Of a DNA stretch of 64,000 nt, positions 35,764-43,064 are shown one piece after another. This stretch comes from Ralstonia thomasii. Lineage in GTDB: Bacteria; Pseudomonadota; Gammaproteobacteria; Burkholderiales; Burkholderiaceae. Location: assembly GCF_958405895.1 (NCBI RefSeq), contig NZ_CATZAR010000012.1, one strand, 5' to 3'. A program made the position numbers and the translations under genes. A model generated the notes under the pieces. The model was not told where the DNA came from, made no database searches, and worked only from the letters and a program-made list of their open reading frames with translations. How positions within the stretch are numbered: the stretch's first letter is position 1; every line of letters begins with the position of its first letter.

Positions 35764-36993
35764 TTATAGATAGGGGCCGACGCTAGACGTTGTCTTCGGT
35801 GTTAGCTCCGTGGAAACGCCGTCCGCTTGCTGGACATGACAGCTGTCAACTTCGGCATGTGTCAGTGACTTCCTCCTGTTGTATGTCGCGGACCACCGAA
35901 TCTCGATGACGGCCGTCGGTAAGTTAGTGTCGTAGTACGCACCTGTGCCCAAACCCAAGAGCCCAGCAAGGGGCATGGATCGACTCATGGCTTGGCCAGC
36001 GGGGGAGATACCCAACGCGTCCGCTGGGAAGGCCGTTCCCAGCCCATAAAGTCCAGCCGGCTGCTGCTGATAGCTACTCAACTCTGGTTGAGTGGGAATT
36101 TCGTTTGGAATCCAAACGCGGCTTTTACCATTTACTACGTAGTCAGTCTGGAAATAGACTCGATTTGCCTCTTTCCTAACAAGACGAGCTGGGGTGATGT
36201 AATGATTGACAAGCTCCCATGTCGCCCCGACCGGAACTTGTCTTACCCTATCCGAAATTGCCGGATTCCCGAATATGAGATTCGGAATATCCTTTTTATA
36301 CCAAAGAGTATTTATATTGTCATTTTGAAGAAATAACAACGATGCTTTTTTTTCAATCTCAGCCGCCGTCTCGGCATCTATGTGTGAAACGCGCAGCATT
36401 ATTTCCTCGCGCAATGCGTTGAGATCCGTCAGGACTCGTGCATTGGTCAGTCTTTGCTTCACTGCTTGAGTAGCAAGCCTGTCGTCTGTGATGAGGAGTG
36501 CCGTATCGCGTCCAGTCAAACTGGACGCAATTTGAAGGAATGTTTCGCAAACTACCGCATCACGAAAACCTTTCTCCCTAGGTCCATGCTCGAATGGTGG
36601 GAGGCGAAAAACTGCGGCGTCTATTACGCTGCCCCAATCAATATTTTCGATATTTGGCTTAACAACCTTAATATTCAGTCGCAGCAGTTGGCGATCAATG
36701 GACTGGGAGATAGCGGAACTTACTCGCTCAGGCGAAATATCCCAAGTTTCAGAGAGAAATTTCGCAACCCGCCGGCTTGTTTCGACATGCTGCATGTAGC
36801 TCTGTCGCATTTGATATTCCCGTTCAGCCCTCACAATGTAAGGAAGAATCCAAAATATCTGTAGATCACCGTGATTAGAATGGTCCGCGATCAAACTAGA
36901 CGCTGTACTGTTGACTATGTCGTCGCCGGATTTCGTAAAAATCGCATTAGTGTCAAATACGACGTAGAGCGCTTTTTTCCTCGATCGCGTCAT
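35764..36993 (-). CDS. PIN-like nuclease domain protein (DUF4935-type)
   Basis: This 409-residue protein begins with VVFDTNAIFTK, the first acidic strand of PIN-like nucleases. It has further conserved acidic residues in EKGFRDAVVCETFLQIA and LLITDDRLATQAV, which together can form a three- or four-acid metal site. The N-terminal two fifths fit PIN_8/DUF4935-like RNases. Residues 240-409 are a separate domain of strands and Gly/Pro loops that I do not recognise. Neighbours are a RelA/SpoT synthetase gene and, further on, the gene at 37125. The base composition is AT-rich against the chromosome, which suggests transfer. Confidence 0.65.
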   Translation of the reverse strand: MTRSRKKALYVVFDTNAIFTKSGDDIVNSTASSLIADHSNHGDLQIFWILPYIVRAEREYQMRQSYMQHVETSRRVAKFLSETWDISPERVSSAISQSIDRQLLRLNIKVVKPNIENIDWGSVIDAAVFRLPPFEHGPREKGFRDAVVCETFLQIASSLTGRDTALLITDDRLATQAVKQRLTNARVLTDLNALREEIMLRVSHIDAETAAEIEKKASLLFLQNDNINTLWYKKDIPNLIFGNPAISDRVRQVPVGATWELVNHYITPARLVRKEANRVYFQTDYVVNGKSRVWIPNEIPTQPELSSYQQQPAGLYGLGTAFPADALGISPAGQAMSRSMPLAGLLGLGTGAYYDTNLPTAVIEIRWSATYNRRKSLTHAEVDSCHVQQADGVSTELTPKTTSSVGPYL

Positions 36994-37087
36994 GCCGCCC
37001 CCTTCCTCATCTATTTATCTGAGCGAAATAAGGATACCTGAGCATGCACCTGTAGCCTCCAAGACCGCCGCACCCCGAACAAAGAAA

Positions 37088-37109
37088 CCGCCCATTGGGC
37101 GGCTTTTTT
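37088..37109. terminator. Terminator between the PIN gene and the 37125 gene
   Basis: CCGCCC (37088-37093), a 3-base loop and GGGCGG (37097-37102) are followed by a C and six T residues on the plus strand. On the minus strand the stem is followed by a T-rich stretch, so it can also end the transcript of the gene at 37125, whose stop is 16 bases away. Confidence 0.65.
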
Positions 37110-37124
37110 GGCAACTGTGATGAC

Positions 37125-37598
37125 TTATTCAGCTACGGTGCCGTTCTCCTTCTTCCGCGCCGACTTAGCAAACCGCACAGACAACGCCTTACGCGCCGCA
37201 TCCAGCCCTTCGCCCTTGCCGGCCACCTTGAGGAAGGCGTACCCCTCCAGCACAGCATTCATGACATCGCTGCCTAGCGCGAGCTGCGAGTCGGCCATCC
37301 GTTCCTGAATGCGATTCACACGCACAAGGCGGCTGCGGAGTTGGTCGAACGCCGCCAAGTCGCGGCGGACTTCTGCCAGGTTGAAGTTGGCAGGCAGCAC
37401 GTTGGGGTTGTTACCCAGGACCTCTACCGCTGAGCGGGCGAACGCTTCGGACTTGTCGCCCATTTTGTTCAGGAACCGGCGCTGCTCGATCGATAGGTCG
37501 ATCAAGCCGGTGAGCTTGTCTTCGACCGTCTTGAGGGCGCCATCCAAGGCGGCCAAATCTGCTGTGCTGAGTTGAAGAGAAATCAGGTTCTGCGACAT
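37125..37598 (-). CDS. Conserved helical protein beside a 21-bp repeat array
   Basis: This 157-residue protein is mostly helix-forming: LTGLIDLSIEQRRFLNKMGDKSEAF, then AAFDQLRSRLVRVNRIQERM, then LALGSDVMNAVLEGYAFLKVAGKGEGL. The C-terminus is basic (ARKALSVRFAKSARKK). No enzymatic motif was seen, and the family has no assigned function that I can name. AAAGGA lies upstream of 37598. The 21-22 bp repeat array begins about 120 bases upstream of its start, so it may bind or be controlled by the array. Confidence 0.65.
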   Translation of the reverse strand: MSQNLISLQLSTADLAALDGALKTVEDKLTGLIDLSIEQRRFLNKMGDKSEAFARSAVEVLGNNPNVLPANFNLAEVRRDLAAFDQLRSRLVRVNRIQERMADSQLALGSDVMNAVLEGYAFLKVAGKGEGLDAARKALSVRFAKSARKKENGTVAE

Positions 37599-37720
37599 TG
37601 CATTCCTTTGTTAGGGGTTGGCAACGCCATGCCGGGGGGCATGACCGCCGCAGATTGGACGTTGCTCGACCCAACAGCAATGGTCCGCCACCCCATTTCA
37701 CAAATTGCCTGCGTCGACGG

Positions 37721-37994
37721 GGTTCCGAACTCCATCGATGCGGTTTGGAACGCCATGGTCCGGAGTTCGGAACGCCACGGGTGAGGTTCTGAACCTCTCG
37801 GTTGGCGTTCTGAACCCCATGCGTGAGGTTCGAAACCTGAACCGAGACGTTCAGAACTTCATATCGGTGAGTTTTGAACTCCATTGTTGGGGTTCAGAAC
37901 GCCATGCGTGAGGTTCTGAACCCGGCACTTGAGGTTCCGAACCTGACGGCTGCGGTTGGGAACCTCACAGTTGCAGTTCGGCACCCCATTGGCT
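37721..37994. repeat. Array of 13 direct repeats, period 21-22 bp, core GTTC-N-GAAC
   Basis: The 10-base core (consensus GGTTCNGAAC) begins at 37721, 37742, 37764, 37785, 37806, 37827, 37848, 37870, 37891, 37912, 37933, 37954 and 37975. Spacings are 21 bases, except twice 22. Each core is a 9-base palindrome, and the remaining 11-12 bases vary, with a weak CCATGCGTGA preference. One further in-phase unit starts at 37616, five periods upstream. Two 1-base length changes shift any reading frame but keep two helical turns, so binding sites are more likely than coding repeats. Confidence 0.85.
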
Positions 37995-38026
37995 GCAAAT
38001 CAGACGCTAACGCAAACCCCCATCGC

Positions 38027-38032
38027 TATAAT
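38027..38032 (+). promoter_or_regulatory. Perfect -10 TATAAT after the repeat array
   Basis: TATAAT at 38027-38032 begins 33 bases after the last repeat unit. No hexamer near 38004 resembles TTGACA, so the promoter probably depends on a factor bound upstream, for which the array is the obvious candidate. Transcription would begin near 38039, at the start of a hairpin. Confidence 0.55.
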
Positions 38033-38038
38033 TCCCCC

Positions 38039-38213
38039 GCTGCCGCACCAACGGCAGCCTGGTTTAGCGACCTGAAACACCAAGGCGGACGATTGCTGCA
38101 TGCAGTCGCACTGCTGCTTCCGTTCGCGCCTACTTTGGCGGGCCGGATGGTGAGACCTTCGGGTCTACCGGTTTCCTTGGGACCGGGTCGCTAACACCAT
38201 CGTCAGGCCCGCC
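38039..38213 (+). ncRNA. Structured RNA resembling a phage C4 antisense RNA
   Basis: The leader starts with a hairpin GCTGCCG/CGGCAGC (38039-38058). A closing helix pairs GGTTTAGCGACC (38061-38072) with GGTCGCTAACACC (38186-38198). GGCGGGCC (38137-38144) can pair with GGCCCGCC (38206-38213), crossing the first helix as a pseudoknot. AGACC-TTCG-GGTCT (38153-38166) is a tetraloop hairpin. TCCTTGGGA (38174-38182) is fully complementary to TCCCAAGGA (38251-38259), which covers the Shine-Dalgarno of the gene at 38266. This is the C4 mechanism known from P1-like phages. Identity as C4 is from layout and memory of the motif, not a search. Confidence 0.6.
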
Positions 38214-38241
38214 ACCCTCGTTTAGCGCCGAGATGGTGGGG

Positions 38242-38260
38242 CTCCTTCAATCCCAAGGAG
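38242..38260 (+). promoter_or_regulatory. Sequestered ribosome-binding site
   Basis: CTCCTT (38242-38247) can pair with AAGGAG (38255-38260), the Shine-Dalgarno of the gene at 38266. The same bases are also complementary to TCCTTGGGA in the structured RNA upstream. Either pairing would block translation. Confidence 0.5.
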
Positions 38261-38265
38261 GCTCC

Positions 38266-38634
38266 ATGCCTATTACAGACGAGACGCGCCCAGCGTCGTA
38301 CCCATCCCCGCCAGCACCGTCGCCTAGTCCACCGCCCACGTCCTCCGACACAGGCAGGCTCACCAAGAACCGCACCTACCTGAACGGCGCCATCGCGGCA
38401 CAGGCGTACCTCAAGCGGACTCGCACCGCCATGTGCACGCACGGCCAATGCCGGCCGGGCATGCTGCGTGAGCAGCTTCAACACCTCTCTGCACACGCAT
38501 TCCCGCCGGCGTTCATCAAAGGCTTTGTGGATGCGATTGACGCCTACGTTTCGATGTCGCTCGGGGGACGCGATGTCGATCCGCAAACGTGGGACGTGTT
38601 AGCCGCCGTAGAGCGGCGGGGCTACGGCCAATAA
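38266..38634 (+). CDS. Small protein downstream of the C4-like RNA
   Basis: This 122-residue protein has a Pro/Ser-rich N-terminus (about residues 8-30) and a globular C-terminal part from NRTYLNGAIAAQAYLKRTRT to the end, with a single CTHGQC motif. I do not recognise the family. The ribosome-binding site AAGGAGG is complementary to the upstream structured RNA, a position held in P1-like phages by icd/ant genes. No other phage gene is nearby, so this may be a domesticated regulator or a phage remnant. Confidence 0.55.
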   Translation: MPITDETRPASYPSPPAPSPSPPPTSSDTGRLTKNRTYLNGAIAAQAYLKRTRTAMCTHGQCRPGMLREQLQHLSAHAFPPAFIKGFVDAIDAYVSMSLGGRDVDPQTWDVLAAVERRGYGQ

Positions 38635-38689
38635 AAATGAATTGACGCATTCCCGTGACGGGCGGGAATGCCATGGTCTCTGCAAGACC

Positions 38690-39019
38690 TCAAACCTTCT
38701 CCACCGGCTTCAACTCCCACATCGGCAAGTAATTCATGATCGGCCGCTCAAACGTGCCGCCCTTGTCGATAAACGGCTTGCCCGAATCCAGCATCGGGCG
38801 GAACGTATCCAGTTGCTTGGCCGCGTCCAGGTCAGTCCACAGGCTCACGTTCGAGAGCGACGACGTCGACTCGTCCTCACCCACATAAAACGCCACCAAC
38901 CCGCGCATGGCCTCGATACCGGGCCGAAGCACCGCATCGAGATCGTTCATCATCTGCCGCATCTCGGCAAACTTGTCCGGCGGACACCGCAGAATCGAGA
39001 CTCGAACGACTGGCTGCAT
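38690..39019 (-). CDS. Antibiotic-biosynthesis-monooxygenase-like small protein
   Basis: This 109-residue protein has the pattern of a dimeric alpha-beta barrel (VVRVSILRCPPDKFAEMRQMM, GLVAFYVGEDES, SLWTDLDAAKQLD). AAAGGAG precedes the ATG at 39019; an upstream extension to 39088 is not supported. Members of this fold act as small oxygenases or bind small ligands. No catalytic residue can be assigned. Confidence 0.6.
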   Translation of the reverse strand: MQPVVRVSILRCPPDKFAEMRQMMNDLDAVLRPGIEAMRGLVAFYVGEDESTSSLSNVSLWTDLDAAKQLDTFRPMLDSGKPFIDKGGTFERPIMNYLPMWELKPVEKV

Positions 39020-39142
39020 TGGAGACTCCTTTCGTTGAGATGCGTTGAAAGACAGATTGATTCGCTCCGTATCCGGTCCTGCGAACAAGCGGCGCCATGG
39101 ACAGGTGGGCGATATAGCCCCATTCGGCAGACGTGTGCGCTC

Positions 39143-39442
39143 CTATGCTGCGATCCGTCCGACGCTGCCCATGATGCTCATGCATATGAGGCCCACAAAC
39201 AACAAGCCGACGACAGCGTAGGCGATGAAAAAGTGGATCGGTGATTCGGCCCTGAATATGGTCCCACCGCGAGCGTCTACCCTCTCTTCCGTCAGATAGC
39301 TCGATATCGTCGCAATCAAACCGGCCGTTGACGCGAACAAGGTTCCGATCCATCCAACGTGGATCGGACTTGTCGGATACACGGCGCATATGCCCCAGAA
39401 GAGGGCTGCTGCCGCAAGGAGAGTCCATACAGCTTTGGTCAT
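39143..39442 (-). CDS. Small inner-membrane protein
   Basis: This 99-residue protein has three hydrophobic segments: ALFWGICAVY near the N-terminus, GWIGTLFASTAGLIATISS, and FFIAYAVVGLLFVGLICMSI near the C-terminus. Charged loops lie between. I know no family for it. It is seven bases downstream in position from the hydrolase stop at 39450, on the same strand, and could be the last gene of that transcript. Confidence 0.5.
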   Translation of the reverse strand: MTKAVWTLLAAAALFWGICAVYPTSPIHVGWIGTLFASTAGLIATISSYLTEERVDARGGTIFRAESPIHFFIAYAVVGLLFVGLICMSIMGSVGRIAA

Positions 39443-39449
39443 TCTTGAG

Positions 39450-40358
39450 CTAGTGCGCCAAAAATTTAACGATAGCGCCCACCGTAGCCCGCGTCTGCTC
39501 CTCCATCAACCAATGCCCCGCATCCGGAATCACCAGCTCCTGCACGTTGGTGGCGGCATTGCGCATGACGACGGCCTCGTTCTCGCCGAAGGACTTTGCG
39601 CCGCCGATGGCGAGCACCGGCATGGGCAGCTTGGTGGCGATGGATTTCTGGTTGTCCTCCGCGTCTTGCGGGATCGACAGGAATTGCGCAAACGCCGAAT
39701 GCATGGCGCCCGGCTTGGCGTAGAGGCGGGCGTAGTGGCCGCGCGTGGCTTCGTCGATCTTGGAAGGGTCGCCGGCAAACTCATTCCAGAAGCGGTCGAG
39801 GTAGATGCGCTCGCGGCCTTTGACGAGCCGCTCGGCATCGGGGCCGCCGAACGAGAAGTGCCAGAGCTTGGGCGAGCGGACGATCTGCTCCCACGGCGGC
39901 ACGCCCGGCACGGGGGCATCCATCACGACCAGCCGCGTGGTCTTGTCCGGATAGCGCGCTGCATAGGCAAACGCCACCATGGTGCCGATGTCGTGGCCGA
40001 CCACGTCGGCCTGGTCGATGTTCAGCTTGGTGAGCACGGCGCGGATGTCACCGGCCTGGGTGCGCTTGTCATAGCCGCCCTCGGGGTGGGACGACAAACC
40101 CATGCCGCGCAGATCCGGCACCACCACGGTATGCGTGCGCGCCAGCTCGGCGGCGAGCGGCGCCCACATGTCGCCCGTATCGCCAAAGCCGTGCAACAAC
40201 ACCACGGCCGGGCCGCTGCCGCCCACGCGCACAAACAGCGTTGCCCCGTCGGTCTGGATGTTCTGGTGCCGAAAGCCCGGCGGATAGGGCTTCACCTGCG
40301 CTTGCACAAGGGGCGTCATGGCGAGCATGAGCGCGACGGCTGCAAACAGTTTTCGCAT
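39450..40358 (-). CDS. Alpha/beta hydrolase, epoxide-hydrolase-like, exported
   Basis: This 302-residue protein has a signal peptide (LFAAVALMLAMTPLVQAQ) and an alpha/beta hydrolase fold with oxyanion loop LLHGFGD, nucleophile elbow GHDIGTM and catalytic histidine in DAGHWLMEEQ. The nucleophile is aspartate, not serine, which places it with epoxide hydrolases and haloalkanoate dehalogenases rather than esterases. Start at 40358 is chosen to begin the signal peptide; the frame is open upstream to 40478. The substrate is unknown. Confidence 0.82.
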   Translation of the reverse strand: MRKLFAAVALMLAMTPLVQAQVKPYPPGFRHQNIQTDGATLFVRVGGSGPAVVLLHGFGDTGDMWAPLAAELARTHTVVVPDLRGMGLSSHPEGGYDKRTQAGDIRAVLTKLNIDQADVVGHDIGTMVAFAYAARYPDKTTRLVVMDAPVPGVPPWEQIVRSPKLWHFSFGGPDAERLVKGRERIYLDRFWNEFAGDPSKIDEATRGHYARLYAKPGAMHSAFAQFLSIPQDAEDNQKSIATKLPMPVLAIGGAKSFGENEAVVMRNAATNVQELVIPDAGHWLMEEQTRATVGAIVKFLAH

Positions 40359-40531
40359 GGCTGTTCTCTTTGGGGGAGCGGGGGGCTGGCCGGGCCTGGG
40401 GGGAAGCAGCCTGCAGATCGGGCCGTACACCGCAGGAAACGCGCGACGCAGGGCCTCGTCAAGAGTAGTACGCGCCACGCGTGGCGCAAGCGTGATGGAG
40501 AGGGGGAAGTGGGCGCCGGCACCCTCAAGCG

Positions 40532-41239
40532 TTACGGCCGCGGCGGATGCTCGCCCGACGATTCGATGACGTTGGGATGGCCGCTTGCGGCAAAGCGGGG
40601 CTCAAGCACGCGATGCAGCAGCATACCGAGCCCGGCGCCCGCGCATTCGGCCAGCACAAACCCCGGCACGCTGCCAGGCGCGATGCCGGCAAAGCTGTTG
40701 CTGAACATGCGCCCGAACGCGGCCGCCGGGTTGGCGAACGACGTCGACGCCGTGAACCAGTACGCCGCGCCGATGTACGCCGCCACCATCGACGCGGCCC
40801 GCCCGTTGGGCGCCCGCAGGATAACCAGCAGCAGGCCGGCGGTAGCCACCGCCTCGGCAATCCACTGCCCCGTGCCGCTGCGCACCTTGGTGGACAACTG
40901 CAGGAGGCTCATGTCGAACATGGCGTGCGCGAGCCATGCGCCCAGCACCGCGCCCGTCATTTGCGCAACGATGTACGGCAGCAGGGCAGCGCCGGGCAGC
41001 TCGCCACGGGCCGCCATGACCGCGCTGACCACCGGATTGAAGTGCGCGCCGCTGACGGGCCCCAAGGCTTCGATCAGGACGTAGAGGCCGCCCACCGTGG
41101 CGGCTGTGTTGGCGAGCAACGCGATGGCGACGTTTCCGCCCGCCAGGCGCTCGGCCATGATCCCGGAGCCGATCACGATGGCCAGCAGCAATGCTGTACC
41201 CAGGGCTTCGGCGGTGAGCCGGCTACGCAGTTCGACCAT
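40532..41239 (-). CDS. aqpS: Aquaporin-like channel of the arsenic operon (AqpS-like)
   Basis: This 235-residue protein has six hydrophobic segments with half-helix motifs GAHFNPVVS and TSFANPAAAF. NPV in place of the first NPA is seen in AqpS. The gene is the last of an arsR-arsI-arsC-aqp operon, five bases after arsC. AqpS with ArsC gives arsenic resistance by letting arsenite flow out after arsenate reduction, replacing an ArsB or Acr3 pump, which is absent here. A paralogue is at 19980. Confidence 0.85.
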   Translation of the reverse strand: MVELRSRLTAEALGTALLLAIVIGSGIMAERLAGGNVAIALLANTAATVGGLYVLIEALGPVSGAHFNPVVSAVMAARGELPGAALLPYIVAQMTGAVLGAWLAHAMFDMSLLQLSTKVRSGTGQWIAEAVATAGLLLVILRAPNGRAASMVAAYIGAAYWFTASTSFANPAAAFGRMFSNSFAGIAPGSVPGFVLAECAGAGLGMLLHRVLEPRFAASGHPNVIESSGEHPPRP

Positions 41240-41244
41240 GGTGC

Positions 41245-41739
41245 TCAGGCCTGTGCAATGCGTTCCAGCGCGGCCTGCAGCTCGGCGTTGCTGAGCGTGT
41301 CCAGCGGCAGGGCCAGCAACTGCAGCATGCGGTAGCCGATGGCCTGGCGTGTCAGCTCAAAGGCCTGGCGCTTGCCTTCGCCACCGCCCGTGGCATTTGA
41401 GGGGTCGGCATAGCCCCAATGCACCTTCACGGGACTGCCGGGCCAGTACGGGCAGGCTTCCGCTGCGGCGCTGTCGCACACGGTAATGACGATGCGCATC
41501 TGCGGTGCGCCGTCGGCAACGAATTCGTCCCAGCTCTTGCTGCGGTAGCCGGTGGTGTCGATGCCTGCGTTGGTGAGGGCTTCCAGGGCGAACGGGTTGA
41601 GGCGGCCGCTCGGTGCGCTGCCGGCGCTGTAGGCGCGCACGTCTTTGCCGAGTTGTTTGGCCCAATGGTTGAGCATCCCTTCGCTCAGCACGCTGCGCGC
41701 GGAGTTGTGGGTGCAGAGGATGAGGACGTTGGTGGCCAT
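41245..41739 (-). CDS. arsC: Arsenate reductase, low-molecular-weight phosphatase type
   Basis: This 164-residue enzyme has the LMW-PTPase P-loop CTHNSARS at residues 9-16, with CDSAAAEACPYWPG later providing the resolving cysteines. Members of the thioredoxin-linked ArsC group reduce arsenate to arsenite in the cytosol. It lies 15 bases downstream of arsI and 5 bases upstream of the aquaporin gene, so the arsenite produced can leave through the channel. Confidence 0.93.
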   Translation of the reverse strand: MATNVLILCTHNSARSVLSEGMLNHWAKQLGKDVRAYSAGSAPSGRLNPFALEALTNAGIDTTGYRSKSWDEFVADGAPQMRIVITVCDSAAAEACPYWPGSPVKVHWGYADPSNATGGGEGKRQAFELTRQAIGYRMLQLLALPLDTLSNAELQAALERIAQA

Positions 41740-41754
41740 GGGTTCGATTCGCTG

Positions 41755-42243
41755 TCAGCAGCAGGATGAGCCGGCGTCGGATTTCACTGCGATACCGATC
41801 GGCTTGCCTTTCGGGGCACGCGGTGCGCAACAGGCAGAACTTTCCGTCGCGGCTTCTTCCTTGTTGTCTTCGCTGAATACCGGGATGTTGCCGAGCGAAT
41901 GGAAGTGTTCCCAGGCGATGCCCTGGGGGTCGGTAATCCAGTGCTTGTCGCTGCGGGCATAGCAGCAGGTGGTTTCGCCTTCGTCCAATAGGGCCATGTC
42001 TGCGGCTTCGGCGCGGGCCTTCAGTTCGGCCAGCTCGGCAGCGTCATCGACTTGAAAGCCAAGATGGTCCACGCCCGCGGCGCTGCCACGCGTCGAGATG
42101 GCGAAGTTGATGCGCGGGTCATCCAGCATCCACTTGGCGTAATCGGTTTCCACACGCGTCGGCTCAGCTGCAAACAGCTTGGAGTAGAAGGCGATGCTCT
42201 TGCTCAGGTCGTCAACGTGGACATGGACGTGGAATCGTTTCAT
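41755..42243 (-). CDS. arsI: ArsI/CadI-family metalloenzyme (VOC fold)
   Basis: This 162-residue protein starts KRFHVHVHVDDLSKSIAFYSKLF, the VOC pattern with metal His, and ends in a Cys-rich tail (SSACCAP, SSCC). The vicinal cysteines in ETTCCYARSDK are the substrate-binding pair of ArsI C-As lyase, which demethylates trivalent methylarsenicals using Fe(II) and O2. The position between arsR and arsC supports this over a cadmium role. Confidence 0.88.
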   Translation of the reverse strand: MKRFHVHVHVDDLSKSIAFYSKLFAAEPTRVETDYAKWMLDDPRINFAISTRGSAAGVDHLGFQVDDAAELAELKARAEAADMALLDEGETTCCYARSDKHWITDPQGIAWEHFHSLGNIPVFSEDNKEEAATESSACCAPRAPKGKPIGIAVKSDAGSSCC

Positions 42244-42255
42244 GGGGATGCTCCT

Positions 42256-42579
42256 TCAGCATTTGCAGGCGGCGGCGTTGGCTTCCAGGCAGGCTTCGCC
42301 CTGGCAGCAGTTGGCCGTCAGGAAGCCCAGCAGGGCGTTCATGTGGTCATAAGCCGCGCGGTAGATCAGGTTGCGGCCGTCGCGCTCCTGCGTCACCAGG
42401 CGCGCGGCTGTCAGCTCCTTGAGGTGGAATGACAGCGTGGCGCCCGGCACGTCGAGCTGTTCGGCAATCGCGCCCGGAGTCAGACCTGTTGGCCCCGCAA
42501 CTACCAGCATGCGAAACACTTGCAGGCGAATGCCATGGGCCAGCGCGGCGAGGGATCGTATAGCGTCGTTTTCTTCCAT
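42256..42579 (-). CDS. arsR: ArsR-family arsenic-responsive repressor
   Basis: This 107-residue winged-helix repressor has the recognition region LDVPGATLSFHLKELTAARLV. A C-terminal cysteine group (ANCCQGEACLEANAAACKC) can bind arsenite; the N-terminal ELCVC-type motif is absent. This resembles the CadI/ArsR type with C-terminal thiols. Start at 42579 (MEENDAIRSL) is chosen because the upstream extension overlaps the operator. First gene of arsR-arsI-arsC-aqp. Confidence 0.9.
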   Translation of the reverse strand: MEENDAIRSLAALAHGIRLQVFRMLVVAGPTGLTPGAIAEQLDVPGATLSFHLKELTAARLVTQERDGRNLIYRAAYDHMNALLGFLTANCCQGEACLEANAAACKC

Positions 42580-42586
42580 ATTTCCA

Positions 42587-42602
42587 ATATATTCGAAATA
42601 TA
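42587..42602. promoter_or_regulatory. ars operator (AT-rich dyad)
   Basis: A dyad centred on TTCGAA, flanked by ATATA and ATATA, lies immediately upstream of the arsR ATG. Dyads of this kind centred on AT-rich sequence are typical ArsR operators that overlap the promoter. Confidence 0.5.
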
Positions 42603-42729
42603 TGGCGGCAGCAAGACGAGCAGCCCGTGATGTCGGGAACAACTTGGGAGGCACTTGACGCTATTGCGCGAGAGATTGGGCGGAGGCGTTCGGTGGCTGC
42701 ATCACCCATGGCCTGCCCTGCAGGCGGCT

Positions 42730-43044
42730 TTACCCACAACCCAGCCACGGGCTCGATGCCCGACAGAGGGTTTATCGGTTTACTTCTTTATGTATACAGA
42801 TAGTAGTAGTAGATAACGGTGGATAAGTCCTGTGGATAAGCAGCAAAACCGCTTTGGTATCAACGGCTTGCAGAACGGACAACCCACCGGACAGCGTGTG
42901 CTTTCGCGTGGATGAGTCGGGGGCATCGCGTCTCACCCTGTCGACCCGGTGGGAAGTTGTTCCCGTGCTGTCTGCCTGCTGACCCCGGAGAACCAACACG
43001 CTTGTCCCTGGAGTTATTCACAGGGGGAGGGTGAGTTGTCCACA
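42730..43044. other. DnaA-box cluster with DnaA-trio (origin-like element)
   Basis: DnaA boxes: a perfect TTATCCACA on minus at 42831-42839; TTATCCACC on minus at 42818-42826; TTATTCACA on plus at 43014-43022; TTGTCCACA on plus at 43036-43044; TTACCCACA on plus at 42730-42738. On the minus strand the two tandem boxes are followed after 5 bases by CTACTACTACTA (42801-42812) and then an AT-rich stretch (42772-42800). That order of boxes, trio and AT-rich DNA matches the bacterial origin unwinding element. No dnaA, dnaN, rep or par gene is nearby. Confidence 0.6.
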
Positions 43045-43064
43045 GCGGAGTTCTTGACGCCCGA

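Noticed and set aside
37721..37994. CRISPR array
   Set aside because: Repeats plus intervals total only 21-22 bases, far shorter than CRISPR repeats alone, and no cas gene is present.
37705..38194. Reading frames through the 21-base array giving heptad V-x-N repeats
   Set aside because: Similar repeats appear on both strands because the core is palindromic, and two 22-base units shift the frame. No start with a ribosome-binding site was found.
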